From: Nitratireductor sp. ZSWI3
GTDB lineage: Bacteria; Pseudomonadota; Alphaproteobacteria; Rhizobiales; Rhizobiaceae
NCBI RefSeq assembly: GCF_024655565.1
Contig: NZ_JANKOF010000037.1
Location: forward strand, 1-40,945
DNA: 40,945 nucleotides
Reading direction: 5' to 3'
The position numbers and the translations under genes are program-made. Below the pieces are notes generated by a model. It saw nothing but the letters and a program-made list of their open reading frames with translations. It did no database searches and was not told the DNA's origin. Below are positions 1 to 8,308 of this stretch, in pieces (position 1 is the first letter of the stretch; the number at the start of each line of letters is the position of its first letter).

Positions 1-22
1 GGGGGGCGTCCAGGAAAACGAT

Positions 23-46
23 CTCCCGCCGGCAAGCCGACGGGAG
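23..46. repeat. Inverted repeat / hairpin at window edge
   Basis: Two 11-base arms (23-33 and 36-46) can pair around a 2-base loop with one C.A mismatch: CTCCCGCCGGC against GCCGACGGGAG. No T-run follows, so a Rho-independent terminator is not supported on the plus strand. It may be the 3' end of something lying outside the window. Nothing else is recognisable before the first gene. Confidence 0.4.
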
Positions 47-194
47 AGTGCAGTGGTCAGATTGCCTGGAGGCAGAGCAGACATTGTGTCTACGGTGGAA
101 AGGATAGTCGCGTGTGGTTGCCAAATTGTATCGAAGGAATACAATCCAGAGCTGTATCTGATTGAGTCGATCATTCGCGCTGGGGGGCGTTGGG

Positions 195-536
195 TTGGAA
201 ATCCGGGTGAAGCGCGTCTATGAGCCGCCCGCCCCCTCGGACGGGGCGAGGGTGCTGGTCGACCGGCTCTGGCCACGCGGCATCAGCAAGGAGCGCGCCG
301 CGCTGGACCTGTGGATGCCGGAGATCGCGCCCTCGCATGCGCTGCGGAAATGGTTTCACGAAACGCGGATCTGGGAGGAGTTCCGCATGCGCTACGAAGC
401 GGAACTGAGCGGGAAAGACGCTCTCCTCGACCGCTTGCGGGCGTTGGCGGACCGGGGCTCTCTGACGCTGCTTTTCTCGGCCCGGACCGTCGAGGAAAAT
501 CATGCGAACATCATCAAAGAACTGTTGATGAAATAA
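195..536 (+). CDS. DUF488 (YeaO-like) family protein
   Basis: A 113-residue protein of the DUF488/YeaO family. The sequence shows the family's opening block (VKRVYEPP), the signature VDRLWPRGISKERA near residues 20-34, and the WFHE motif followed by the F-x-x-R-Y-x-x-E-L stretch. The function of the family is not established; some annotation pipelines call it a MarR-like regulator without a clear basis. I chose the TTG at 195 because a G-rich Shine-Dalgarno-like run (GGGGGG, 182-187) precedes it and family members begin near this point. The longer reading from TTG 162 adds 11 residues without homology-like character and has no ribosome binding site. It appears monocistronic. Confidence 0.8.
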   Translation: MEIRVKRVYEPPAPSDGARVLVDRLWPRGISKERAALDLWMPEIAPSHALRKWFHETRIWEEFRMRYEAELSGKDALLDRLRALADRGSLTLLFSARTVEENHANIIKELLMK

Positions 537-688
537 ATGCTGCAATGCGTCATGCGCAAGTGAGTAACGAGCGTCGTCGTTGATACAACCTTGTGTTGTT
601 TCTGGCGCCGGTTTGACGGATTCTGCCGCGCGGCGACAGATTTTCGTGAGAATCTTATCTTGTTTACCATATACATGCGATTCTACTA

Positions 689-718
689 TTGACTTACCAA
701 TCACTTATAGAGACATAT
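689..718 (+). promoter_or_regulatory. Possible sigma-70 promoter in AT-rich spacer
   Basis: TTGACT (689-694), an 18-base spacer and ACATAT (713-718) lie in a markedly AT-rich stretch (about 640-735) that contrasts with the GC-rich surroundings. It would drive the orphan gene starting at 772. This is pattern matching only. Confidence 0.3.
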
Positions 719-771
719 GCAAGTGCTGATTGTTTTATGTCTTGATGACTGATTGGCTTTGGGGCGGACGG

Positions 772-1224
772 ATGACTAAGGATTTTGACAAGTTAAGGCA
801 GCAACTGGTGGAGCTTGCGGAGGCGGTAAACAGATTTGAATCCGAATCCGTGCAGTTGCGCGTGGTGGAGCTCGTTCTGACCGGCGGCAGTGCACGCGAG
901 GGGGATTTTGCGGAAGGCGGCAACGAACGCTACGTGCCGGGACCGGGGTTCGTGGATTTCGGCCGGGGCATGAGGTCCGGCCGCCGGAAGAAGACGACCG
1001 ACAGCGCACGCGGGGCCGTCGCGGCGCTGAATGATCTGATCGAGAGCGATTTCTTCACCGAGCCGAGGACCATCAGCGACATCGTCGCCCGCTGCGAAGG
1101 GGTTTCGGGAGCGCGCTACAAGTCGAATGCCTTTTCCGGGCCGCTCTCGCGACATGCCCGCAGCGGCATTCTCAATCGCGAGAAAAACGAAGACGGCAAG
1201 TTCGTCTATTCCAAGCCCTCATAG
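772..1224 (+). CDS. Unrecognised 150-aa protein with winged-helix-like C terminus
   Basis: I do not recognise this protein. The start ATG at 772 is preceded by a purine/G-rich stretch (GGGGCGGACGG), better than the upstream alternatives at 730 and 748. The N-terminal 40 residues are predicted helical with heptad-like leucines (FDKLRQQLVELAEAVNRF). Residues 55-80 are Gly/Arg-rich and probably disordered. The last 50 residues (FFTEPRTISDIVARCE through GKFVYSKPS) resemble a winged helix: 'T-x-x-D-I' helix, recognition-like helix, then a beta-wing ending in FVYSKP. This suggests a DNA-binding or protein-interaction module, but that is inference. It stands alone between an AT-rich spacer and a repeat-containing spacer, which fits an accessory gene. 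Confidence 0.6.
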   Translation: MTKDFDKLRQQLVELAEAVNRFESESVQLRVVELVLTGGSAREGDFAEGGNERYVPGPGFVDFGRGMRSGRRKKTTDSARGAVAALNDLIESDFFTEPRTISDIVARCEGVSGARYKSNAFSGPLSRHARSGILNREKNEDGKFVYSKPS

Positions 1225-1484
1225 ATCCGGGACCGGCCGATCACGGCAGAGAGCCTTTCCCGAAAGGCCGGGCAGGGGCCATGTCTGGGCAGGCTCTCAG
1301 GGTTTCCGCCTTTCAATCCCATCGCTACTGGCGCCGTCACCTTCACGAGGAGGCGGTCAGCCATCTCGCATCACCTCGTGTGCGCATGAAAGCGGGAAAA
1401 TGATTGAGCGTCCTTTGTGCATCCGAACACAATGCACATATGATGATTTCGGTCGCCTCTTCACCTCGTGGCAACAGCGCCGTG

Positions 1485-1629
1485 CGTGGTTCGACAAGCT
1501 CACCATGAGGGGTGGTATTGGTTGCAAACCCAACGCAACGCCTTGGTACCAGGCTTCCTGCCAAGTGCAGCCACGGTTCAGGCTTCATGCCAAATAAAGC
1601 CACCCTCATGGTGAGCTTGTTGAACCACG
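1485..1629. repeat. Pair of inverted REP-like elements ('HGELVEP' palindrome family)
   Basis: A 27-base unit at 1485-1511 (CGTGGTTCGACAAGCT followed by CACCATGAGGG) recurs in inverted orientation at 1603-1629 with one mismatch (T at 1621). The same unit occurs twice more, also as an inverted pair, at 31661-31756. Its translation gives the HGELVEPR peptide seen in many spurious alphaproteobacterial ORFs (from memory). The spacer 1225-1675 holds no gene that I can support, only this pair. Confidence 0.85.
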
Positions 1630-1675
1630 CACAGGGTCAATGCAACGGGGATGGCATCCAGAAGGACGCGCGGCG

Positions 1676-4189
1676 CTAAACGCGTTCGACGAAGCCGTCG
1701 AGAACCCGCTTCTGGCCTGCCTTGTCGAAATCGATGGTGAGCTTGTTTCCATCGATGGCGGCGATGTTGCCGTTGCCGAATTTCAGATGGAACACGCGGT
1801 CCCCGATCTTGAAGGCCGACGGGGTGTCCGACACCGATTTGGCGACGAGCTCGCCCTCGATAACCCGCCCTTTCACTGCGCCGCGACCCGCCCCGTAGCC
1901 TGAATCCGCTTCGCCGTAGCCGATCCGCTCCACCTGGTGGCCGGACCGCGTGCCCCAGTTGCGCGCCGTCGCTTCGGTGCGGTTCTTCTGGGCGCGCTGC
2001 CAGCCCGGCGTCGCATAGGTGTTGGAAAACACGCCGGCATCGTCGAAGCGGGATTTGCCGTATGGGTTAGGGCGGCCGGCACCGCCGCCATGGCTGATGG
2101 AATAGCCCCCGTAACCGCCGCTCTCCTCGGCGACGTCCACATGCGCCTCGGGCAATTCGTCGAGGAAGCGCGAGGGGATGGTCGATTGCCACAGGCCATG
2201 GATGCGGCGGTTCGAGGTGAACCACAGGTGAAGATTCTTCTTGGCGCGTGTCAGGCCGACATAGGCAAGCCGGCGCTCTTCTTCGAGCCCGGCACGGCCG
2301 CCTTCGTCCAGCGCCCGCTGGTGCGGAAACAGACCCTCCTCCCAGCCGGGCAGGAACACCGTCTCGAATTCCAGGCCCTTGGCGGAATGCAGCGTCATGA
2401 GGCTGACGGCATCGAGATCCTCGTGGCGCTCGGCGTCCATCACCAGGGCCACATGTTCGAGGAAACCGCGCAGGCTCTCGTAATCCTCCATGGAGCGGAT
2501 CAGCTCCTTGAGGTTTTCCAGGCGCCCCGGCGCTTCGGCGGAGCGGTCGTTCTTCCACATGTCCGTGTAGCCGGACTCCTCGAGGATCGTCTCGGCAAGC
2601 TCGGTGTGCGGCGTCTTGTCGAGCATGCCCTGCCAGCGCTCTATGCTTTCGGCGAGGTTGCGCAGCGCCGCGCGCGGCTTGGGCTTCATCTCCTCGGTGC
2701 CGACGATGTCGCGGGCGGCCTGCAGGAGCGTCACCTGGCGCATGCGTGCCACGTCGTGGATCTGCCGCACGCTGGCCTCGCCGAGGCCGCGCTTCGGCAC
2801 GTTGACGATGCGCTCGAAGGCCAGATCATCGGCCTCCTGGGCGACGATGCGGAAATAGGCGAGCGCATCGCGGATTTCCTGCCGCTCGTAGAAGCGGGGC
2901 CCGCCGATGACCCGATAATTGAGGCCGAGCGTCACGAACCGGTCCTCGAACTCGCGCATCTGGAAGGACGCGCGCACCAGGATGGCCATGTCGTTCAGCG
3001 CGTGCCCCCTGGCCTGCGATGCCTCGATCTCCTCGCCGACGGCGCGCGCCTCCTCTTCCGAATCCCAGGCGGCGTGGACCTTCACCTTGGCGTCGTCCGG
3101 ATCGGCGCGATCGGTGAAGAGCGTCTTGCCGAGACGGCCCTCGTTGTGGGCGATCAGGTGGGAGGCGGCGCCCAGAATGTGGGCGGTGGAGCGATAGTTG
3201 CGCTCCAGCCGGATGACCTTGGCGCCGGGAAAATCCTTCTCGAAGCGCAGGATGTTGTCCACCTCGGCGCCGCGCCAGCCATAGATCGATTGGTCGTCGT
3301 CGCCGACGCAGCAGATGTTGATGAGCGTGCCGGCGGCTGCCTTGGGGCGCTGGGCGAGTAGGCGCAGCCACATATATTGCGCGGTGTTGGTATCCTGGTA
3401 CTCGTCCACCAGAATGTATCTGAACCGGCGGTGATACTCCTCCAGCACGTCCGGATTCTCCCGGAAGATGCGGATCGGCAGGCACAGGAGATCGCCGAAG
3501 TCGACTGCGTTCAGCGTCTTCAGGCGCTCCTGATAGGCCGCGTAAAGCTCGCGGCCGCGGCCGTTGGCGAATGCGCGCGCGTCGCCTTCCGGAATGTCCT
3601 TCGGCGCCAGGCCCTTGTTCTTCCAGCCGTCGATCATCTGGGCGAACTGGCGCGCCGGCCAGCGCTTGTCGTCCAGCCCCTCGGCCTGGATGATCTGCTT
3701 GATGAGGCGGATCTGGTCGTCGGTGTCGAGAATGGTGAAGGAGGATTTGAGGCCGGCGAGCTCTGCGTGGCGGCGCAGGATCTTGACGCCGATCGAATGG
3801 AAGGTGCCGAGCCAGGGCATGCCCTCGATCGCTTCGCCGACCAGCGTGCCGACGCGCTCCTTCATCTCGCGGGCGGCCTTGTTGGTGAAGGTCACGGCGA
3901 GAATCTGCGAGGGATAGGCGCGGCCGGTGGCCAGGATATGGGCGATGCGGGTGGTCAGGACGCGGGTCTTGCCGGTGCCCGCGCCGGCCAGCACCAGAAC
4001 CGGCCCCTCCGTGGTCTCCACGGCAAGGCGCTGTTCCGGGTTCAGCGCATCGAGATAGCGGGCCGGCGCCGGCGCCGCCCGGGCGGCCATGGCGCGCGCG
4101 GCGATGCCCGAGGGCTTGGCGGCCGCCGGAGCGTTCGGAGCTGGTTCTTCCTCGTCGAAGAACGGGATATCGTCAGGATAACCGGACAT
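1676..4189 (-). CDS. uvrD: UvrD/PcrA-type superfamily 1 DNA helicase
   Basis: An 837-residue SF1A 3'-5' DNA helicase involved in repair and replication-fork maintenance. Visible motifs, in order: Q-motif region NPEQRLAV, Walker A GAGTGKT (residues 69-75), motif Ia AVTFTNKAAREMKERV, Walker B with DEYQDTN, motif III VGDDDQSIYGWRGAE, motif IV LERNYRS, motif V MTLHSAKGLEFETVFLPGWEEGLFPH, and motif VI YVGLTRAKK. The C-terminal 45 residues form the small Tudor-like domain usual in PcrA/UvrD (FKIGDRVFHLKFGNG). I chose the ATG at 4189 (MSGYPDDIPFFDEEEP), an acidic, Ala/Pro-rich N terminus typical of alphaproteobacterial copies. The upstream extension to 4339 looks non-coding. No operon partner on this strand is tightly linked. 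Confidence 0.93.
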   Translation of the reverse strand: MSGYPDDIPFFDEEEPAPNAPAAAKPSGIAARAMAARAAPAPARYLDALNPEQRLAVETTEGPVLVLAGAGTGKTRVLTTRIAHILATGRAYPSQILAVTFTNKAAREMKERVGTLVGEAIEGMPWLGTFHSIGVKILRRHAELAGLKSSFTILDTDDQIRLIKQIIQAEGLDDKRWPARQFAQMIDGWKNKGLAPKDIPEGDARAFANGRGRELYAAYQERLKTLNAVDFGDLLCLPIRIFRENPDVLEEYHRRFRYILVDEYQDTNTAQYMWLRLLAQRPKAAAGTLINICCVGDDDQSIYGWRGAEVDNILRFEKDFPGAKVIRLERNYRSTAHILGAASHLIAHNEGRLGKTLFTDRADPDDAKVKVHAAWDSEEEARAVGEEIEASQARGHALNDMAILVRASFQMREFEDRFVTLGLNYRVIGGPRFYERQEIRDALAYFRIVAQEADDLAFERIVNVPKRGLGEASVRQIHDVARMRQVTLLQAARDIVGTEEMKPKPRAALRNLAESIERWQGMLDKTPHTELAETILEESGYTDMWKNDRSAEAPGRLENLKELIRSMEDYESLRGFLEHVALVMDAERHEDLDAVSLMTLHSAKGLEFETVFLPGWEEGLFPHQRALDEGGRAGLEEERRLAYVGLTRAKKNLHLWFTSNRRIHGLWQSTIPSRFLDELPEAHVDVAEESGGYGGYSISHGGGAGRPNPYGKSRFDDAGVFSNTYATPGWQRAQKNRTEATARNWGTRSGHQVERIGYGEADSGYGAGRGAVKGRVIEGELVAKSVSDTPSAFKIGDRVFHLKFGNGNIAAIDGNKLTIDFDKAGQKRVLDGFVERV

Positions 4190-4360
4190 CGCGTCTGCAT
4201 ATGGTGATTCGGGGGCCAAAGCCCAAGGATGTTTTCCATTTGTACCGGTTTGACGCAGCCCGGCCAAGGCTTTCCTGTGGTGAGCCGGCAAAGGTGATCG
4301 GCGCTTCGTCGGCGCCACTGCACAGGAACCGATCGGCAAGAACCGGTATGGCCGCCGAAC

Positions 4361-4774
4361 CTAATGCTCACTCTCGCACAGGGAGTGGTTGCCGAGCGCG
4401 CGCAGCACATAGCAGTCGCCGATGGCGCCATTGTCGCAGCTTTCGACGATGCGTTCCAATTCGTGCTCCAACCGCTTCAGCCGGGCGATGCGCCCGCGCA
4501 CCTCCCGCAGGTGCTCGCGGGCGATGCGGTCGGCCGCTTCGCAGGGCTTTTCGGGATGGCCGCTGAGCTCGATCATCTCGCGGATCGCCTCGATGCCGAG
4601 ACCGAGATCGCGTGCATGGCGGATGAAAGTGAGCCGTTCCAGGGCTTCCTTGCCGTAGCGGCGCTGGTTTCCGGACGAGCGCTCGGGCGGTTCGATCAGG
4701 CCGGTTTCCTCGTAGTAGCGGATCGTGGGGACCTTGACGCCCACGCGCTGGGAAAGTTCTCCGATCGACCACAT
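4361..4774 (-). CDS. MerR-family regulator with divalent-metal-type cysteines
   Basis: A 137-residue MerR-family activator/repressor. The N-terminal winged helix is clear (IGELSQRVGVKVPTIRYYEETGLIEP, then NQRRY), followed by a long dimerisation helix. Cys78, at the start of that helix, and the pair Cys113-x7-Cys121 in the C-terminal loop match the ligand layout of metal sensors. CueR-type (+1) sensors carry Ser at the first position while ZntR/CadR/MerR-type (+2) carry Cys, so a divalent metal is the better guess. The spacing does not match the SoxR iron-sulfur cluster. Cys133 and His130/His137 could add ligands. A GGAGAGG ribosome binding site lies 4-10 bases before the ATG. It is divergent from the dienelactone hydrolase gene, so that gene is the likely target. 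Confidence 0.85.
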   Translation of the reverse strand: MWSIGELSQRVGVKVPTIRYYEETGLIEPPERSSGNQRRYGKEALERLTFIRHARDLGLGIEAIREMIELSGHPEKPCEAADRIAREHLREVRGRIARLKRLEHELERIVESCDNGAIGDCYVLRALGNHSLCESEH

Positions 4775-4881
4775 GACGCCTCTCCTGCAGGTTCTCCTTT
4801 ATCTCCCATATAGGTCCGCCGCCCGGCCGGATGAAGGGAGGGGAGCGCCGCCGTTCACGGCGCTGTGAATGGAAGTCGCTG

Positions 4882-4911
4882 CCCGCCGACCTAAAGTAAC
4901 CGGCAGGCGGG
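4882..4911. promoter_or_regulatory. Weak dyad, possible MerR operator
   Basis: Between the divergent MerR and hydrolase genes lies a dyad with outer arms CCCGCC/GGCGGG around a core containing CCTAAAGTAACC, which resembles MerR-family operator cores. The internal symmetry is poor and no clear 19-20 bp spaced -35/-10 pair was seen, so this is only a candidate. Confidence 0.25.
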
Positions 4912-4937
4912 CCGGACATCGACAATCGGAGAGCAGC

Positions 4938-5816
4938 ATGCAGGACAAGCCGAAGATCACACAGGCGATGATCGACGCCTATGACGAATACACGCATCTT
5001 TCGCTCGACCGCCGTGCGTTCATGAACAAGCTGACGGCGCTTGCAGGCTCCGGCGCGGCAGCAGCAGCCATCGCGCCGATGCTTGCCGCGAGTGCGGCGC
5101 GCGCCGCGATCGTCGCGGAGGACGACCCCCGTGTCGTGACGCAGGACATCACCTATCCCGGTGATGGCGGCGAGATGCGCGGATATCTCGCCAAGCCGGC
5201 CGGCGAGACCGGCGCGCTGCCGGCGGTGATCGTCATCCATGAGAATCGCGGCCTCAACCCGCACATCCGCGACGTGGCGCGGCGCATGGCGCTGGAGGGT
5301 TTCGTCGCGCTTGCCCCCGATTTCCTGTCGCCGGCGGGCGGCACGCCTGAGGACGAGGACAAGGCGCGCGAAATGATCGGCGGGCTCGATGGCGCCGAGA
5401 CCGTGCGCAACGCCGTGGCGACGGTGGCCTTCCTCAAAGGCGACGCGGCGACCAATGGCAAGGTCGGCGCGGTGGGTTTCTGCTGGGGCGGCGGTCTCGT
5501 CAACCAACTCGCGGTGAGCGCACCCGATCTTGGCGCGGCGGTCGCCTATTACGGGCGCCAGGCCGATGCCGCGGACGTGTCGAAGATCGAGGCGCCGCTG
5601 CTCCTGCACTATGCCGGACTGGACGAGCGCATCAATGCCGGCATCGACGCCTATGAGGCAGCCCTGGAGGAGGCCGGCAAGGAGTTCACCATCCATGTCT
5701 ATGACGGCGTAAACCACGCCTTCAACAACGACACGTCGGAGGCGCGTTACGACAAGCCGGCAGCCGATCTCGCCTGGCAGCGGACGGTCGATTTCCTGAA
5801 GGAGAAGCTTGCCTGA
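4938..5816 (+). CDS. yghX: Tat-exported dienelactone hydrolase family protein (YghX-like)
   Basis: A 292-residue alpha/beta hydrolase. A twin-arginine signal (LDRRAFMNKLTALAGSG, Arg25-Arg26, then an Ala-rich h-region ending ASAARA near residue 56) predicts Tat export. The catalytic triad is visible: Cys182 in GFCWGGG, Asp229 in AGLDERIN and His260 in GVNHAF, plus the HENRGLNPHI motif near residue 101. The sequence closely follows E. coli YghX from memory, including YYGRQA and the DLAWQRT tail. Natural substrate unknown; dienelactone is unlikely to be the physiological one for a periplasmic enzyme. The ATG at 4938 follows CGGAGAG; the longer reading from 4869 lacks support. It is divergent from the MerR gene. 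Confidence 0.9.
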   Translation: MQDKPKITQAMIDAYDEYTHLSLDRRAFMNKLTALAGSGAAAAAIAPMLAASAARAAIVAEDDPRVVTQDITYPGDGGEMRGYLAKPAGETGALPAVIVIHENRGLNPHIRDVARRMALEGFVALAPDFLSPAGGTPEDEDKAREMIGGLDGAETVRNAVATVAFLKGDAATNGKVGAVGFCWGGGLVNQLAVSAPDLGAAVAYYGRQADAADVSKIEAPLLLHYAGLDERINAGIDAYEAALEEAGKEFTIHVYDGVNHAFNNDTSEARYDKPAADLAWQRTVDFLKEKLA

Positions 5817-5832
5817 ACGCCGGCGGACCGGA

Positions 5833-6033
5833 TCAGGACGATTCCCTGGCCTGTTGGGCGCGGCGCAGGATCGCCCGGGCGAAGACGAGATCCATGGGGA
5901 TCGGTCGGCGCCCGGCCTGGATCCGGTAGAGTTCGTCTTCCAGCGATTTCAGCGCCCGCCACATGTCGTAATCGCTGACATTGGCGTTGTCGGCGACGCA
6001 TCTCGACAAAGCATCGATGTCGATCTTCACCAT
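5833..6033 (-). CDS. Small hypothetical protein (66 aa)
   Basis: A short acidic/basic helical protein: MVKIDIDALSRCVADNANVS at the N terminus, then WRALKSLEDELYRIQAGRRP and a final helix. The chosen ATG at 6033 has GGCGGAAC just upstream. I do not recognise a family. It converges on the hydrolase gene, with 16 bases between the two stop codons. Codon use looks like its neighbours, which argues that it is real. The 335 bases between this start and 6369 hold no gene I can support, only the direct repeat listed separately. Confidence 0.55.
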   Translation of the reverse strand: MVKIDIDALSRCVADNANVSDYDMWRALKSLEDELYRIQAGRRPIPMDLVFARAILRRAQQARESS

Positions 6034-6257
6034 TGTGTTCCGCCGCGTTGATCGCCCCTGCCGAAGCCTCGCTCCGCGAATCGTCGGTCCGATCCCGGCA
6101 GTCTGGGCCATGGCGCCGCCCGTTCAAGGACCGGCAGGGGCATAGCTGTGCACAAGATGGTTGCCTCGGATCATGGTTAACGGACCGTTGATCGGGCGAT
6201 GCCCCGTCAGGTGAGGGATCGGCGCGCTCCAATGGGCCAGAAGCAGGTATTTGCTGT

Positions 6258-6287
6258 TTCATCCGGGGGGCTGACGCTTCATCCGGG
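6258..6287. repeat. Ten-base direct repeat spaced two helical turns
   Basis: TTCATCCGGG occurs at 6258-6267 and again at 6278-6287, exactly 20 bases apart, about 80-110 bases upstream of the ClC start codon. The spacing puts both copies on the same DNA face, as in tandem activator sites. No regulator is assigned. Confidence 0.45.
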
Positions 6288-6368
6288 TTGCACTGCGCCG
6301 TCAGGGCGCAATAAGACTGGGCGTGTCGATCGCGCAGCCTGAATGAAACCCGAGCAAAAGAGCCGATT

Positions 6369-8198
6369 ATGTCTTCCGAAGCCACTGCCGTCCTGCCCGC
6401 AGATCAGAGCGCGCCGGATGGGGGAGGCGGCGAAGGCGAGGCCGAGACTGTCGAACGCGAGCTCTCGCTGCCGGTCCTCTCCCTGATGGCCCTCGTGGTG
6501 GGCATCGTGGCGGCATTCGGCGCGATGCTCTTCAAGTTCCTCATCGCCGCGATCTACAACGTCTCGTTCTATCAGAAATTCTCGCTCGACTATGATCCGA
6601 ACACTTTTGGCGGGCCGAGCCCGCTTGGCCCGCTGGTCATCGTCGTTCCGGTGATCGGCGGTCTGATCGTCGTCGCCCTGGTGCGGGCCTTCGCGCCGGA
6701 AGCGAAAGGGCACGGCGTTCCCGAAGTGATGTATGCGATCTATCACAAGGGCGGCAATGTGCGCGGCGTGGTGGCGGTGGTGAAGTCGCTCGCCTCGGCG
6801 ATCTCCATCGGTACGGGCGCCTCGGTCGGGCGCGAGGGCCCGATCATCCAGATCGGTTCGTCTTTCGGCTCGACCATCGCGCGCCGGCTGCGCCTCGTGC
6901 GACCGCAGAAGATCACTCTCCTGTCGGCCGGCGCCGGGGCCGGCATCGCGGCCACCTTCAACACGCCGCTCGGCGGCGTGCTGTTCGCCAGCGAGGTGCT
7001 GCTGCCGGAAATCTCGCCGCGCAGCTTCCTGCCCGTGGTCATCGCCACGGCGACCTCGACCTATGTCTACCGGTTGGTGATGGGCGGGGAGACAGCCTTT
7101 ATCGTCGAGACGCTGAACCAGATGCACTTCGAGACCGTCAATGTGCATGAGATCGGCCTTGCCGTGCTCACCGGCGTGGTGATGGGCGTTGCCGCCTATG
7201 TCTTCGTCAAGCTGCTCGCCTTCATGGAAGACCGCTTCGAGGAAATGCCGATCAACCCTTATGTGCAGAACGCTATCGGCATGTTCGCGGTGGGCCTGAT
7301 GGGCTACGGCTTCTTCCTGGCGAGCGGTCACTACCACGTCATCAGCGTCGGCTATTCGACGATCCAGGACATCCTGGCCGGAGGCAACACCAGCATCGTC
7401 CTTCTGGTGGCGCTGTTCATCGGCAAGCTTCTCGCCACCACGATCAGCCTCGGCGCCGGTGCGTCCGGCGGCATCTTCTCGCCGAGCCTGTTCATGGGCG
7501 GCACTCTGGGGGCCGCCATCGGGGCGGCCGGCGCGATGGTCTTTCCCGATGCCGGGATTTCCGTGCCCACCTTTGCGATGATCGGCATGGGGGCGATGGT
7601 CGGCGGCGCGACGAGCGCCGTCATGACGGCGATCGTGATGATCTTCGAGATGACGCGCGACTACGACATCATCCTGCCGCTGGTGCTCGCCGTCGCGCTT
7701 TCCATCGGCATCCGCCGTGCCTTCGTGATCGACGACATCTACACGATCAAGCTGCGCAACCGGGGCAGGCCCATTCCCACCAACCGGACCACCAACATGT
7801 TTCTGGTGCAGCCGGTGGCGGAGATCATGAACCGCGATTTCCATGTCCTGCCCGGCGAGATGACCGTTGCCGAGGCCGTGAAGCAGATCGACGTCACAAC
7901 CGCCAAGCTCGTCGTCACGGATGGCCAGCGCATCTCCGGCTTCATCCGACTCGGCACGTTGCGCGCCGACATCGAGAAGCTCGGCAAGGAGCGGCTCGAC
8001 GAATTGTCCTCGAACGCCTTCATCATTGCCGCCGAGCGCAGCAACCTCAACGATGTGATCACGCGCATGAGCCGCAGGCAGCGCTCCTACGCCATCGTCA
8101 TCAAGGCCAATCGCGGCGTGCCGCGGCCGGATGAGATCGTCGGCATCATCGATCGGGAGGAAGTCGCCCAATCGGTGATCCGCAATCACTACGGTTGA
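6369..8198 (+). CDS. ClC-family chloride channel with C-terminal CBS domains
   Basis: A 609-residue membrane protein with the three ClC signatures: GHGVP (114-118), GREGP (154-158, gating glutamate Glu156) and GGIFSP (367-372). A CBS pair follows from about residue 480 to 600 (QPVAEIMNRDFHVLPGEMTVAEAV onward). At the position of the internal proton glutamate of the E. coli exchanger (Glu203), alignment by eye of GVLFASEVL gives Val210. Vertebrate channel-type ClCs carry Val here, so this copy may be a passive channel, not a Cl-/H+ exchanger. The CBS pair suggests nucleotide or ionic-strength regulation. The ATG at 6369 is preceded by an A/G-rich stretch. Probably monocistronic. Confidence 0.92.
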   Translation: MSSEATAVLPADQSAPDGGGGEGEAETVERELSLPVLSLMALVVGIVAAFGAMLFKFLIAAIYNVSFYQKFSLDYDPNTFGGPSPLGPLVIVVPVIGGLIVVALVRAFAPEAKGHGVPEVMYAIYHKGGNVRGVVAVVKSLASAISIGTGASVGREGPIIQIGSSFGSTIARRLRLVRPQKITLLSAGAGAGIAATFNTPLGGVLFASEVLLPEISPRSFLPVVIATATSTYVYRLVMGGETAFIVETLNQMHFETVNVHEIGLAVLTGVVMGVAAYVFVKLLAFMEDRFEEMPINPYVQNAIGMFAVGLMGYGFFLASGHYHVISVGYSTIQDILAGGNTSIVLLVALFIGKLLATTISLGAGASGGIFSPSLFMGGTLGAAIGAAGAMVFPDAGISVPTFAMIGMGAMVGGATSAVMTAIVMIFEMTRDYDIILPLVLAVALSIGIRRAFVIDDIYTIKLRNRGRPIPTNRTTNMFLVQPVAEIMNRDFHVLPGEMTVAEAVKQIDVTTAKLVVTDGQRISGFIRLGTLRADIEKLGKERLDELSSNAFIIAAERSNLNDVITRMSRRQRSYAIVIKANRGVPRPDEIVGIIDREEVAQSVIRNHYG

Positions 8199-8308
8199 CG
8201 ATCGCCCTTCCTATCAGCAGCCGAGGAAGACAATCATGTAACGATGTTGCATAGAAGCGGGAACGGTTCCGCGCCGGGCGGGGCGGTTCGATCGATTGGA
8301 GAGGTCCG

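Noticed and set aside
6179-6189. AACGG-A-CCGTT palindrome flanked by GATC on both sides
   Set aside because: Short and isolated; the flanking symmetry does not extend, and no regulator or promoter is placed next to it.
6279-8189. 636-aa minus-strand ORF opposite the ClC gene
   Set aside because: His/Asp/Arg-rich composition with no domain; a mirror of high-GC third-position codon bias on the real gene.
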